This document shows, one piece after another, positions 35,241 to 46,731 of a stretch of 64,000 bases of DNA (the stretch's first letter is position 1; each line of letters starts with the position of its first letter). The notes below the pieces were generated by a model, which had not been told where the DNA came from, did not search any database, and saw only the letters and a list, made by a program, of their open reading frames with translations. Origin of the DNA: Hevea brasiliensis (lineage: Eukaryota > Streptophyta > Magnoliopsida > Malpighiales > Euphorbiaceae). The translations under genes were made by a program, and so were the position numbers. The stretch lies in assembly GCF_030052815.1 (NCBI RefSeq), contig NC_079500.1, positions 7,338,298 through 7,402,297 on the forward strand, written 5' to 3'.

Positions 35241-35700
35241 AAGGCTTTCATCATCAAAATACGAAGCTTTCCTCTCAAAAAAAAAAAAAAAAAAAGTAAC
35301 TACAACCTTTTCGAGATGCAACCTGTTTAGGCAAGAGCAGGTGATGAGACACATTAAGGCAGCCTTATAACTAACGCATGCATGTCTCCTCTGATATTCA
35401 TATTTTAAGCTCAGATCTCTTAGATAGCTACTTCATTCTTTATTGTTAGGAGAGATAACAGTTACGTAGCCTGTTTGATGGCTAAAAATGCCTATCTCGT
35501 TTGTAGCAATGTTCATGCATAGGTGAAATGGACCAAACACTGTTAGGAGGTGGTTGTGGTTCGCACCAAACATGCAAATCTAGTTCAGCAATTTTGAAGG
35601 ACTATGACTAGATCACAAGGTCTCTTTTTATTGGAAATTTAATAGATTATACACGTAGCTAAAATCATAAATTTAACATTTTAGTTCTTTACTCAATTAC
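35241..35700 (+). repeat. Duplicate of sequence following the CC-only frame
   Basis: Matches 38385-38576 and then 39636-39895, that is, the other copy without its 1.05-kb insertion. It begins in the equivalent of the CC-frame end ('aagctttcctctc', poly-A, 'gtaactacaaccttttcgag') and continues past the stop. The 5' coding part is absent here. It gives an empty-site reference for the hAT-like insertion. Confidence 0.75.
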
Positions 35701-35734
35701 TTGAGACGATCCGTATATTTGCGGATACGCCCAA

Positions 35735-35859
35735 CACTAGATGCAAGGAAGAATCATATAACCCACACACATATGGTGGAGCGTAGCTTAACCCTTATCC
35801 ATAATAAATAAGGGGCTTAGCACAAATGTATTATAAAATTTATTGCACATGATTTAAAG

Positions 35860-35894
<35 letters not shown>

Positions 35895-38012
35895 GTTATA
35901 TTAAAAACACTTGATTTTTTATTTCTATAATAAGTTTTTGAATTTAATAGAAATATAATAGATTAAAATAATAATTTTTATATAATATATGCAATTTTTT
36001 TATCAAGATAACAAATTTTCAAATAAATAAATTAATTAAAATTTAATACTTTTTCACAATCTACAAATTACAATTTAGAGTTGGAAAAAGACTACTCTTA
36101 ATGTGCTATTTCTATAATAATTTATTAGTAGTATGTTCGCACGTTATGCAGGTTCACATTATTAATAATATAATATTTTTTTTTTATAAATCAAAAAAAT
36201 CATATTGACAAAGATATTGAATTACGTATGTGCAAAATATTTTGATTAAAAAAATTTTACTCAATAAGTGTATTATACCATTTTAATAATTATGTGATAT
36301 ATACATTTGGCATGAAATAGTTAAAATTATGTGATAATTATTTTTTTTAGACTGTAATATTTATAAATTGATTAATTATATGATAAACTATATAGTAAAT
36401 TTATTAAATTTGTTTAATTAAATAGTTTATTAAATATATTTTAAAAATTAAAAATCACTTAATAGAAAAATTAGTAATTCACAATCAACTTCCAATATTT
36501 AATTTACTTTTTTTTTAACACACATCGCACGTTGTTTATACTCGTTACTTGTGATTTTATTTGTTTTTATGTAATTTTCTCTTAATTTTTTGTATATAAT
36601 ATAATATTATTATCATTCATTATCATAATAACAAATTAATGACCATAACTATATTTTACTTCTAATAAAAGTTAATTTGTATTTTTAAATTTTTACACAT
36701 TTAATTTCTATAGTTTTTTTAAATCATCTTCTTTGACTCTGCTATTTATATAGTTTATAATTTCTTTTTAATTCTAATATTTATATACACAGAAGGGAAA
36801 AAAAATACAAAAATACAGTGAAGAAAGACAAAAGTCAAACTATAAGTCAAAGTTAATTAAGCTTGAGTCTTATTACACGAAAATAAAAGGTAAATGTAAA
36901 AGTTATCCGTTGCTAATTTTTTTTTTTAAAAAAAGCTACAAATGTATAATAAATAAAATATTTGTCATTGGATAGGATTACAATTTTATATCCATAGGTA
37001 TAAATATAATTTTTTTATTTAATTAAAATTTTTTAATAATAATTTTATAATTTAATATTATAAGTTTGTAAATATTTAAAATAAATAAATAAATTGGCAT
37101 AAGTAAGATTGGGTATTTAATATTGTTTATTAATTTCATTTTAATAAACTAAATATTTTTTTTAAAAATTAATAATTCTTATAGAATTAAGAATATAGAA
37201 TTATAATAGGATTTTTAATAGAAGTACAATTATTAGTGATAAATGTATATGAAATTGTTTCTGCTATCGAAAATATTAGCGATAGATAAAGCGTGTACGA
37301 CTTTGTAAAGAAAAACTTCTTATTGCTTAAGTATTATCAATAGACATATTACCATTAAAGGTAATTAATGACAAATTTTCATCATTAAGTTATTATAGGT
37401 TATAGATTAATAATAATTTTTATTTTCACTTATTACTTTCTTAGTTAATTATTTCTTATAAAATTTTAAATTTAATTTAAGTAGAATTAAAAATTTTGAA
37501 TTTATACAAACTTTAAAATTAACTTTAATAGTAAAAATATAATTGTAATTAATTTGAAAAATGAAGGGTATTTTTGATAAGTTTAATATATATATTTAAT
37601 ATAGTTAAATTCTCAAAATCATAATTAATTATAAATAAATATTATTTTTTAAATTTAAAATAAATATACTAATGATTCAATCAAAATATAAAAAATATGC
37701 TTGAAATTCATAGCAGTAATCAAGTAAGAATGAGAAAATTGACTTGTAATATACTATTATATGGTATACAGATAGATATAAATATCCTTCGATATCCCTA
37801 TTCATTACTCTGATAATTTATTTTGTTGCATAATTGTTATTATGGATGCACTATTAAAAAAAGGGTGATTTATTTTATTTCATTTTAATATATTATATAA
37901 TATTTATTTCAATTTAATTTATTTTTTAGTTTATATTTTTTTCTAGGATTAGTTACATTTGGTGGTTATTAAATTTCAAAATCAGTGATATTAAATTTCC
38001 GTTTGTCAGTAA

Positions 38013-38054
<42 letters not shown>

Positions 38055-38118
38055 ATCCTTTAGTTTTTTTTTTAATATTTGAATTCGTGTTTTACTGTTC
38101 TTGTTGGCATTTGTGTTT
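35735..38118 (+). repeat. Duplicated CNL upstream region with an extra 1.1 kb
   Basis: Copy of 21641-23013: the 'gatgcaaggaagaatcata' block, (TA)n at about 35861-35891, the 'ggcataagtaagattgggta' block and the final acceptor are all present. About 35970-37080 has no counterpart in the first copy and is AT-rich; I saw neither TIRs nor a clean target duplication for it. A further (TA)n lies at about 38014-38051. Confidence 0.75.
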
Positions 38119-38153
38119 CAGGTCTTGGTTATTCTGGAAATAGAGCGAGAGAA

Positions 38154-38498
38154 ATGGAGATTCTCATTGCTGTTGCAAGTGCAATTGCTGTTGAAATTCC
38201 TAAAGCCTTGGTGGCCCCTATCAGCCGACATATTGGTTACCTAACTGGCTACGAACTTAACATCAAGAATCTGAAAGAGGAGCTTGAGAAACTGAAAGAT
38301 AAGAAAACTGTCGTGGACCGACATGTAGCTGGCCCCACTGCTGGTTCAATAATTCATTGGCAAGAGGAAGTGGAAGCTTTCCTCATCAAAATACAAGCTT
38401 TCCTCTCAAAAAAAATAAAAAAAGTAACTACAACCTTTTCGAGATGCACCCTGTTTACGCAAGAGCAGGTGATGAGGCACATTAAGGCAGCCTTATAA
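38154..38498 (+). CDS. Truncated CNL: CC-only reading frame
   Basis: 114 codons starting MEILIAVASAIAVEIPK after the same acceptor (38122) used by the intact CNL. Residues 1-about 80 match its CC domain ('HIGYLTGYELNIKNLKEELE', 'IIHWQEEVEAFL'). The frame then runs through a poly-lysine stretch encoded by an A-tract into unrelated sequence and stops. No NB-ARC is present. It could be a dead fragment, or express a small CC protein, since its upstream region is conserved with the intact gene. Expression is not shown. Confidence 0.6.
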   Translation: MEILIAVASAIAVEIPKALVAPISRHIGYLTGYELNIKNLKEELEKLKDKKTVVDRHVAGPTAGSIIHWQEEVEAFLIKIQAFLSKKIKKVTTTFSRCTLFTQEQVMRHIKAAL

Positions 38499-38580
38499 CT
38501 AACGCATGCATGTCTCCTCTGATATTCATATTTTAAGCTCAGATCTCTTAGTTAGCAACTTCATTCTTTATTGTTGGGGG

Positions 38581-38839
38581 TAGGGGTGGCCACAGTCCGG
38601 TTTCGAATCGAAACCGAACTGAAATCAATTCGGTCAAAACCAGATCGAAACCGGTTAAAAGCGGAATCTGCTTCGAACCGGACCGAAATCATCCTTCTAC
38701 GATTTGGTTCATGTTCATATTTTTTAGAAACTGTGAATCGGTAGTTCCGAATCGGATTAAATCGACAGTTTCAAACCGGACCAAACCAGCGATTTAAATA
38801 CAAAAAAATTTAATAAATATCTCACTTCACTCCTAATTC

Positions 38840-38893
<54 letters not shown>

Positions 38894-39634
38894 TTAATTC
38901 TCTATACTTTCTTTAATTCTTAATACTCTTTCAATTTCTCTCAAATTTTCTAAATAATTATTTTCTACACTCCTTTTAATTCTTAGTACTTTCACAATTC
39001 CCCTACTTTGTTATTTTATATGCTCACTAAAATTTTTAATACTATCTCAATTACTCTATCATTATTTTATATCTTTAATAAAATTTTCAATACCCTCTAT
39101 TTTGATATTTTTTCTTTTATATTTTTTAATTATCAATTATCGTATAATTTTTTAAAAAATGGGCAAGTAATACTCAATTTTACTTAACTCAACTAAGCTT
39201 TTATCTCAAAAATTTATTGGGGTTAGCTATATAGATTTTCTTTCTCCACTCTAAACGATTTTGGGTTAAATCCTCGGAAATGTGTAATGCTTCTAGGTTA
39301 TGTTGTACTATTCTCCTTCAAGTCAGTTTAGGTCTATCTATTCTTTTCTTTCTATCTTCTAACCCAATGTGCTCTACTTATCTAACTGGAGTTTTTCTTA
39401 AGTCGCTCTTAAACCTCCCATAAACTGCTTTCAAACCGTCCTTCAAACCGTCTTGAACTGTCATTTTTCGAACTATTCTTTAAAGCCCATTTAAACCGGC
39501 TCGAACGGAATGAATCGGTTCGAGAATCTTTCAAACCGTCCCATGACGATTTGATTTAGGTTCATAATTTCATTGAATCTGAACCGACGGTTCAAGAACC
39601 GTAACCGGTGATTCCTGAACCGTGGCCACCCCTA
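38581..39634. mobile_element. hAT-like non-autonomous element
   Basis: Terminal inverted repeats TAGGGGTGGCCAC at both ends, followed by subterminal 'accggtt/aaccgg' motifs. The flanks GTTGGGGG and ATTAGGAG could be a degraded 8-bp duplication. The paralogous site at about 35455 lacks the insertion. No transposase. A (TA)n tract lies at about 38842-38891, and 39180-39420 resembles the 3' end of an RTE-type LINE ('caactaagcttttatctc', 'ggggttagctatatagat'). Confidence 0.7.
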
Positions 39635-39895
39635 ATTAGGAGAGATAATAATTACGTAGCCAGCTTGATGGCTAAAAATGCCTTTCTCGTTTGTAGCAAT
39701 GTTCGTGCCTAGGTGAAATAGACCAAACACTATTTGGAGGCGGTTGTGGTTCGCACCAAAACATGCAAATCTAGTTCAGCAATTTTGAAGGACTATGACT
39801 AGATCACAAGGTCTCTCTTCATTGGAAATTTAATAGATTATACACGTAGCTAAAATCATAAATTTAAAATTTTAATTCCTTAATCAATCGTGTTT

Positions 39896-41160
39896 AAACA
39901 AAAAAAATATAATTAATTATAGTTTAAAACATATACATTAAAACAATTTTAAGTATAATTGTAACAATCGTGGATATGTTCATTCTTTAATGATGAGATT
40001 ATCAGTGTTGGAAGTCTCCAAAACTGTTTTTAAAGAGAATGTAAAATATCTCTTTCCTTCTACGGTGGCTACTAATAACTAGTTTATCAAAAAAGAAAAA
40101 CTTTTTAGGTAGGGCTTTTATAACTCTTTAAATTAGTTAATTACATATTCACCCTTAAGAAATTAAATATCCCAAAACTTTAAAAAAATTGTAATTAAGT
40201 CATTATTTAATTGCATGAGTCAAAACAATATTCCACCTTGCACAAATATTTCACAACCTTCACTCAAAGAACATATACAACATTATCCCTAATTTGCATC
40301 CATGATTATTTTTTCACACTTTTTCGATAATATTAGTTATTCAGTAGTTATTAGCTGTATTAATATTGATTAACTATTAATTATTAATTATTTATATTAT
40401 AATTTAAAGTATAAATATTCGATAAAAATAACTGTTAGATTGACTATTAAATATAAAAATAGTAATATTATATTATTGATTCTAATTAAAATACTCTCTT
40501 AACTTCTAAAAATTTAAACAGGCAACTTTTTATAAACCATTCTTTTAATATTTAAATATTATTATAAATATTATATAATCTAATAATATAAAATCAAAAT
40601 ATTAAATCATATCTTAAAAATTATTGTTAAACAGAGGCTTTCAAATCCAAACCTATTTTAAACTTATTATATTATTCAAACTGGTACTATTGAAATTTAG
40701 TGGATGATATCTCTAAATGATAACCTAAACGGGACGGTGGATATAACTAGCTGCAAGTTTCCTTTGGCTTTCATGAACACCGACTCTATTCATTATTTAT
40801 TTTTTTTCTAAATCCATTACTTATTTTTTAAGTAGAATATTCAACTAGCAAAAGTATGAAAAAATTAATATTTAATATTAAATTTAACTTATATGCAGAG
40901 AGAGAGTAAAATAATAGATACTTATTATCAAATTAATACTATTAAAATTTATAACGACAATTGAATTAGAATTTAAGAAAATCCAAAGAGATGGAGAAGA
41001 TGAAATAAAAAAAAAAAAATTATGTTTACATGAAAAAAATAATAAATGGACTAATAGCATAGGATTCCAGATTTCCCTTACTCTCTCAAACAATTGTCTG
41101 TTTTTTCAATCTTACGTTAAAAAAAAAAAATGCAGTCAGAACTCATAACTCACAACTCAG
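39896..41160. other. AT-rich intergenic
   Basis: No gene recognised. Short minus-strand frames are AT-rich and motif-free. Confidence 0.5.
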
Positions 41161-41164
41161 ACCC

Positions 41165-41299
41165 GCGTGACTCATTTCCTCAGCATATACACTTCACTTT
41201 ACTCTTTTTCTCTTCTCTCTCTTCCCTCGCACTCTCACTCCCTCCCCTCTTTTTCTTCGCACGCTAAACACTTCCTTATCTCTGTCTCCTCTTCCAAAC
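41165..41299 (+). promoter_or_regulatory. Pyrimidine-rich 5' leader
   Basis: A dense CT-rich stretch ('ctctttttctcttctctctc' and similar) directly before the ATG at 41300, the kind of 5' UTR common in well-expressed plant genes. This supports 41300 as a real start. Confidence 0.4.
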
Positions 41300-41545
41300 A
41301 TGGCCGAAGATTCTTCTGTTTCTACTGCCCCACCGCCAGAAGTCCAGGCTCCGTCACCTCCACCTGTGGCTGAAAAGAAGGAAATAGAAGCCTCTCTGCT
41401 TGCTCCACCTACACTTGTGGAAGAGTCTGAATCGCTGGTCATAATAGAGAAAGAAGAGCCACCACGGCTAACTACACCGCCGCAAGAGTCTAAATCACTG
41501 GCGGCTATGATGGAGAAAGATGATGGAGAAAGAATGGGTGGCTGA
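41300..41545 (+). pseudogene. Proline/glutamate-rich protein, N-terminal part
   Basis: 81 codons starting MAEDSSVSTAPPPEVQ, rich in Pro, Glu and Ser with repeated 'ESKSLA' and 'ESESLV' phrases. Composition resembles the disordered N-terminus of patellin-type Sec14 proteins, but no Sec14 or GOLD domain follows, so this is only a suggestion. It stops at 41543-41545, 125 bp before the N gap. Either a gene fragment or a gene cut by misassembly. Confidence 0.4.
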
Positions 41546-41670
41546 AGATTAAAGGAAATGGCTCGACTCCTAATGTCACTTCAAACCCATTACCTCACCA
41601 TGTAACAACAAAGGAAATGGTGTAAATGTGATAGAATCCCAGGATGAAGGCTTGGTTACGGAGTTAGATC

Positions 41671-41683
41671 NNNNNNNNNNNNN
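41671..41683. other. Assembly gap (13 N)
   Basis: Thirteen undetermined bases. The left side is the proline-rich gene region; the right side is the internal leader of a gypsy-type LTR element. These are unlikely true neighbours, so the gap size is probably nominal. Confidence 0.98.
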
Positions 41684-43415
41684 TTTGTCCTTCTCATAAA
41701 ATAAAGCACCTGAAAAACAAAAATAAACAATCTCTCAAAGTAAAATGGTAAAAATAAAATAAAATAAAATGCCCAAATTAACCAAACAAACAATCGTTTA
41801 ATATCAAGCAAAAATCAAATCCCCGGCAACGGCGCCAAAAACTTGGTGTGGTGAATCCGCAAGTATACGGGTCGTATCAAGTAATAAAGTGATGAATCAA
41901 GTATCGTTCCCACGAGGATTTGCTGTTTGATTACTAAACTATGAATGAAGCGATTATTTGGGCTAATGATTAATGAATAAATGGTAAATGTAAATGAGCA
42001 AGGTAAATTGATTAATCTAATTGAAATGGGTAAAGAGCAAACAAATAAATTCTAATTCTAGCTACTTAATTAAACTAAAATTAACAATGGGTAATTTAAA
42101 CGAAAGTCTAATTATGGTAAAAGTGATTCCAGAGTTGGGGGTTTATGCATAAATTAATTGGGATTTGTCTTGGGCATTCCAATTTTTAGGGAAAAACAGA
42201 GTTTGAAGGAAATTGATTCTAAATTCCTTTGATATCTTTTTCAAGCAAATCAAAGTGTATTCTAAAATAACCAAACCTACTTTCGTATGTATTTGATTAC
42301 TTTAAAACCCATTAAGTTTTGTAACCAATAATTAATTCCTCTTAAAGTCCTAGTTTATTTCTAAATCTAGGTGATTTTAAGTTCCAATCCTTGATTAACT
42401 ATCAATGACCTTCACCTTTCGGTCCTTCAATCAAAGATTAACACAATACCCAATGGGTACCAATATTAGGCAAGTAAATCAAGCACACAAGGAAGGAATC
42501 AAAACTCATATTTATGTAAAATAAGGAAATACCCAATCCAAATCCACAAATTAATCTAAAACATATTTCCCAACTCTGAAATCTAAGGAAATTACTCACT
42601 CATTATGGTATTTACAAGAAATATAGATGGAAGAATAAAGAAAAACATGATAAAAGGACTGAAATAGGAAAACCCAGGTGGAAGAACCAAAGTCTCTGGT
42701 TTCTGGAGCTCCAAATGCGTGCAGCAGCTCCTTCTTCCAAGAGAGAATGGCGTATCCCCTTCTTTCTATTAAATTTTCTTTCCTTTTTGTTTTTTTCCTC
42801 CCTTCCTCTTCTTGTGGCAAAAATAAGGAAATGATGAATTTATATGGTCCCAAAAGCTGCCCTAAAAGTAAATAAAAGACAAAGTGGATAGGAAATGAGG
42901 TGTAAAATTATCCAAGTCGTGACATTTTTCACGTTAGGCGATGCAGCAGGGTTAGGCAACCTAAGCGACTTCTTAGCAAATTTAGCCTCTGAGTGCTTTA
43001 TGCCTTAAGGTTAAGCAGACCTTCAGCAAATCTCGGTAGATTTATAGTAAAATGGACTTTTCTGCTCATGCTTGACTTGTGTTGCACCTTAAGCATTGCC
43101 GCTTTACCTTGAGCATGACCTTAAGCAAGGTCTCAAGCAATTTCGGCTGGTTTGCTCTTTCAAGGCTTGATTTCTTCAACTTTCCTCCATGCTTAAAGAA
43201 TCCCAAATTTCTTCAAATCACTTCCTAATGCACTCATTGATCCTCGATTTGCCACAAAATCCTATCAAAAACAACAAAATTACAAAAATCAAATATAAAG
43301 TATCTAAAATTAACAAATAAACTAAAATAAAGCTAAAAACATAAAATATACTAAAATATAAGGACAAAATGGATGCAAAACTACCCTAAAATGCCTATAT
43401 GAAATGAGTGTAACA
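41684..43415 (-). mobile_element. Gypsy-type 5' LTR and leader (Athila/Tat-like)
   Basis: Minus-strand LTR of about 1.57 kb (43415 to 41844), beginning TGTTACACTC and ending ACACCA. It is followed by a 19-base primer-binding site complementary to tRNA-Asp and about 135 bp of leader up to the gap. LTR size and PBS match Athila/Tat-type Ty3 elements. No gag, pol or second LTR is in the window. It is inserted in the reverse-transcriptase region of copia-1. Confidence 0.8.
41819..41837 (-). promoter_or_regulatory. Primer-binding site, tRNA-Asp
   Basis: ATCCCCGGCAACGGCGCCA on the plus strand equals the 3' end of plant tRNA-Asp including CCA, so the minus strand is its complement. It lies 6 bp inside the LTR end. 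Confidence 0.85.
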
Positions 43416-43825
43416 GATACTGTTTTGCTATCAGTGATGCCTGCTCGAGAAAGTAAGTCGGATGCATACTTGGCTTGAGATAGATAATAGCCATCAGAAT
43501 TTTGAGAAACTTCAAGACCCAAAAAATAGCTGAGAGAACCCAGGTCTTTCATTTCAAAATGTTGATTGAGATAATGTTGTAACTCTAAAATACCAGATGA
43601 ATCATCTCCTGTTATTATCATATCATCAAAAGTTTCTTCATAGTCGATACCATACTCTTGAGTGTACCCTTTGGCTACTAAGCGAGCTTTGTAGCGTTCA
43701 ATAGTTCCATCAGAACGTGTCTTGATTTTGTAAGTCCATTTGCAACCAATAGGGGTCTTGTTTGGTGGAAGATCAACTAAATCCCAAGTATGAGTTTTCT
43801 CTAAAGCCTGAAGTTCGTCAGTCAT
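43416..43825 (-). pseudogene. Copia-1 reverse transcriptase with internal deletion
   Basis: '[18 protein letters not shown]' and '[21 protein letters not shown]' run directly into '[16 protein letters not shown]'. Compared with copia-2, about 360 bp are missing between these phrases, removing the palm segment and the Tyr-Val of the YVDD site. The frame then enters the gypsy LTR. Confidence 0.8.
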
Positions 43826-44409
43826 AGCTTGCTGCCAAGAGGGTCAGTACTTGCCTCACGATAAGAACGAGGCTCATGAAGGGTTGCAATAGTAGAGTAA
43901 CAGTGAAAATCAGAAAGATAATGAGGAGTTTCTCTTACACGGGTAGAACGACGAAGAGTAGTGCTAGGAGGAGATGCAGTGCAGTCTTTGGATCAACAAG
44001 CGGTGCCGATTCAACGAGGCGGTGTAGTTGGGCTAATATTGAGCACATCACAATCACGGATCGGGACTTGGAAAGCGACTCTTTGGAGGAGTCGGTAAAA
44101 AATGAGAGTCGGTATTGTGAGTGATGAAATTTGGAAAGAGAAGAGAACATAGTATTTTCCCAAAGGTAACATGACGAGAGATCGTAACTTATTAGAAAGC
44201 AGGATCCCAACAACGATACCCTTTGTGTTCAATGCCATAACCAAAGAAAACAACATAGACGAGCACGGGGTTCTAATTTGGTATGTTCATGAGGTTGTAA
44301 AAGAACAAAAGAAACACATCCAAAAGGTTTAAGGATGAAATAGTCAGGAGGTTGTCCAAACAACTTTTTAAAAGGAGATAAATTATGAAGAACCAAGGTA
44401 GGAAGACGA

Positions 44410-45417
44410 TTAATAATATAAACAGCATGAAGAGCTGCTTCTCCCCAAAATTTTTCTGGACATGAGGCAGAAAGAAGAAAGAAATCGTCTGAGAATCAAG
44501 AATATGGCGATGCTTGCGTTGGCTCGCCCATTCTGTTGAGAGGTGTGAGGACAAGAACGTTGAACAACGGTGCCTTGTTGACTAAGAAATGAAGTAAAGA
44601 AGAATCCGATATTCCATGGCATTATGCATTGGAGAATTTTAATGTCACAAGAGAACCGAGTTTTAATCATTTTTGCAAATGTGATGTAAATTTGTGATAA
44701 CTCAGATCGATGTTTCAAAAAATATATCCAAGTAAACCGAGAATAATCATCAATAAATATTACAAAATAACGAAAACCATTTATTGAAGAAATAGGAGAA
44801 GGACCCCAAATGTCAGAATGAATTAAACCAAAAGGAGTGTCTGAAGTAGTATTATTATGAGAAAAAGATAATGCAGGTTGTTTTGCAAGCTGACAATTTA
44901 AACAATTAAATGACTCAAACTTAGTAGATCCTAATAATCCACGATAAATTAAAGGTTGAATTTTACTGGTAGAAGCATGACCAAGATGAAGATGCCATTG
45001 GTGAATGGAGGAATTAGAGATTGTAGCTGCAGACACAAATCTCTGAGGAAGATGTAAAGATGTAAGCTCAAATAATCGACCCACTCTGCGACCCTCCCCA
45101 AGAATCTGTCCCGTTTGTGGATCCTGTACCTGGACACCATGGTGAGAAAAAATAACATTTAGTCCTTTTTCACACAACTGACCAATAGAAATAAGATTGA
45201 GTGCCAAATTAGGGATATAATAAGTGTCAGGGAGATGAAGATTTGACGTAGACACATGACCAGTATGTGTGATGTTCATTTTAGTACCATTTGCAGTATG
45301 GCTTGGTGGTAAGGAAGATACAGGTTTTGCAGAAGATAAGAATTTAATATTAGTGGTTATATGATTACAACATGCAGAGTCAAAAAGCCAATAAGAATTA
45401 CCCGGAGTGGCAGACAT
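44410..45417 (-). pseudogene. Copia-1 protease and integrase region
   Basis: Opens with the protease site context 'YWLFDSACCNHIT'. Next comes the GAG-pre-integrase motif 'WHLHLGHASTSKIQPL' with a CxxC pair ('CLNCQ'), then integrase 'HSDIWGPSPISS' and 'FIDDYSRFTWIYFL'. The region that should hold the second catalytic Asp is shifted ('LQCIMPWNI'), and the Glu region after 'TSQQNGRA' is also out of frame. Inactive. Confidence 0.8.
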
Positions 45418-45444
45418 GGCAGCAGGAGAATTAGAAGAGATAAC

Positions 45445-46179
45445 CTATTTGAATAGTGCCTCAAGATCACTCATGGTGATGGCAGTAGAGCCCTCAGTAG
45501 CAGCAACAGCAGTGACAGAGGAAGATCCAGGCTTTGAGACATTCTTGAATTTAGAATGCCCTCCTTTTGGTCTTGGAGGACGTGTGGGACAATGTTCAAG
45601 AATATGACCGTAACCATGACAATATTTGCATTTTATAGTAGGACAATATGCAAAAGCATGACCAATTTGATTACAATTCTTACAGAGTTGATTGCGATTA
45701 CGATGTGAGGATTTAGTAGTTGCAAGAGCGACTTCAAATTGAGGAGTTTTATCCAAACCGAGGCGAGTCTCTTCAAAAATAATCTCTTGAATAGCGGTTT
45801 CCAATGATGGGAGTGGATTTCGATGTAGCGAGGACCCTCGAGCGGCCTCATATTACGAGCGAAGAGCCATTAGAACTTGAATGAGATGAAGATGATCTTC
45901 ACCGATTTTGGCACGAGATATTTGATTCCAAATAGGTTGGACACAGGCAAGAAAATCATTCCGCAGATTGACTGCTTCTTGTTTGATTATGAAGAGTAGT
46001 CCACAATCGATAATAGTGGACAAGTCCGGTGGTTTGATATCGATTAGCCAAAAATCCCGATTTCTTTTGCGAGTCATAATTAGCAAGCTGGATGTGGATG
46101 GGCGAGGCGGTATTGCGAAACGGTGATGATCGATGATTTTTACTATCCTAATCCTCAAGGCGGTCGACAAATTTTGCAC
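45445..46179 (-). pseudogene. Copia-1 gag with two zinc knuckles
   Basis: Two frames. 45853-46179 is a gag-like body ('RNDFLACVQPIWNQISRAKI'). 45445-45804 carries two CCHC knuckles (CKNCNQIGHAFAYC and CKYCHGYGHILEHC), typical of copia nucleocapsid. A frame break lies near 45830. Confidence 0.75.
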
Positions 46180-46450
46180 GGTTCATCGTTCTCTCTTGTC
46201 GGTGTAATGATATCTCCGGTAACAATACGCCAAAGTTTGCAACCTATCAAAAAACTTTTCATTCCTTAACTCAAAGATTATAGTTGGAACCCGATCGGAA
46301 TCATTGCAATAGGTTTTGAAATATCAGATTTCTCCATTGATAACAAGATGAGGAGAAAAAAAAATGGTATAATAATAGGTATGAAAGAATGAACCAGAAC
46401 AGGTTGTAGAGAGAGCAGAGAGACCCAAAAAACTAGAAATAAAAGCTTTA

Positions 46451-46464
46451 TGGCTCTGATACCA
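46451..46464 (-). promoter_or_regulatory. Primer-binding site of copia-1, tRNA-Met
   Basis: The minus strand reads TGGTATCAGAGCCA directly after the 5' LTR, complementary to plant initiator tRNA-Met. Confidence 0.9.
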
Positions 46465-46731
46465 TGTTAGAAGAGAGAATACAAGTAATGAAAGAAAGGA
46501 TTGTATATTTGTCTGTGTCTCATTTACAGAGATATTACATCTATTTATACATGAGAATATGAACTAATTTGGACAAGAATAATAATTGCTATAATTATGC
46601 TACATAAATCTCCTATAATTATGCTAATTGCTGTAATTATGCTACACAAATCTCCTATAATCATGCTAATTGCTGTAATTATGCTACATAAATCTCCTAT
46701 AATCATGCTAATTGCTGTAATTATGCTAACA
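46465..46731 (-). repeat. 5' LTR of copia-1
   Basis: 267 bp, ends TGTTAG...CTAACA. Contains three tandem ~42-bp units ('aattatgctacataaatctc' and following). The outer flank is 'attta'. Confidence 0.85.

Larger units (their letters stand above)
43416..46731 (-). mobile_element. Copia-1: interrupted Ty1/copia
   Basis: From high to low coordinates: 5' LTR (46465-46731), tRNA-Met PBS, gag, protease, integrase and partial reverse transcriptase, ending where the gypsy LTR starts. RNase H and the 3' LTR are missing from this side. The same family as copia-2 (61593-64000); 43640-44580 aligns with 63061-64000 with scattered differences. Multiple frameshifts. Its 5' LTR abuts a receptor-kinase exon. 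Confidence 0.85.

Noticed and set aside
41194..41442. Minus-strand 82-codon frame opposite the proline-rich start
   Set aside because: Antisense shadow of a CT-rich leader and coding region on the plus strand.
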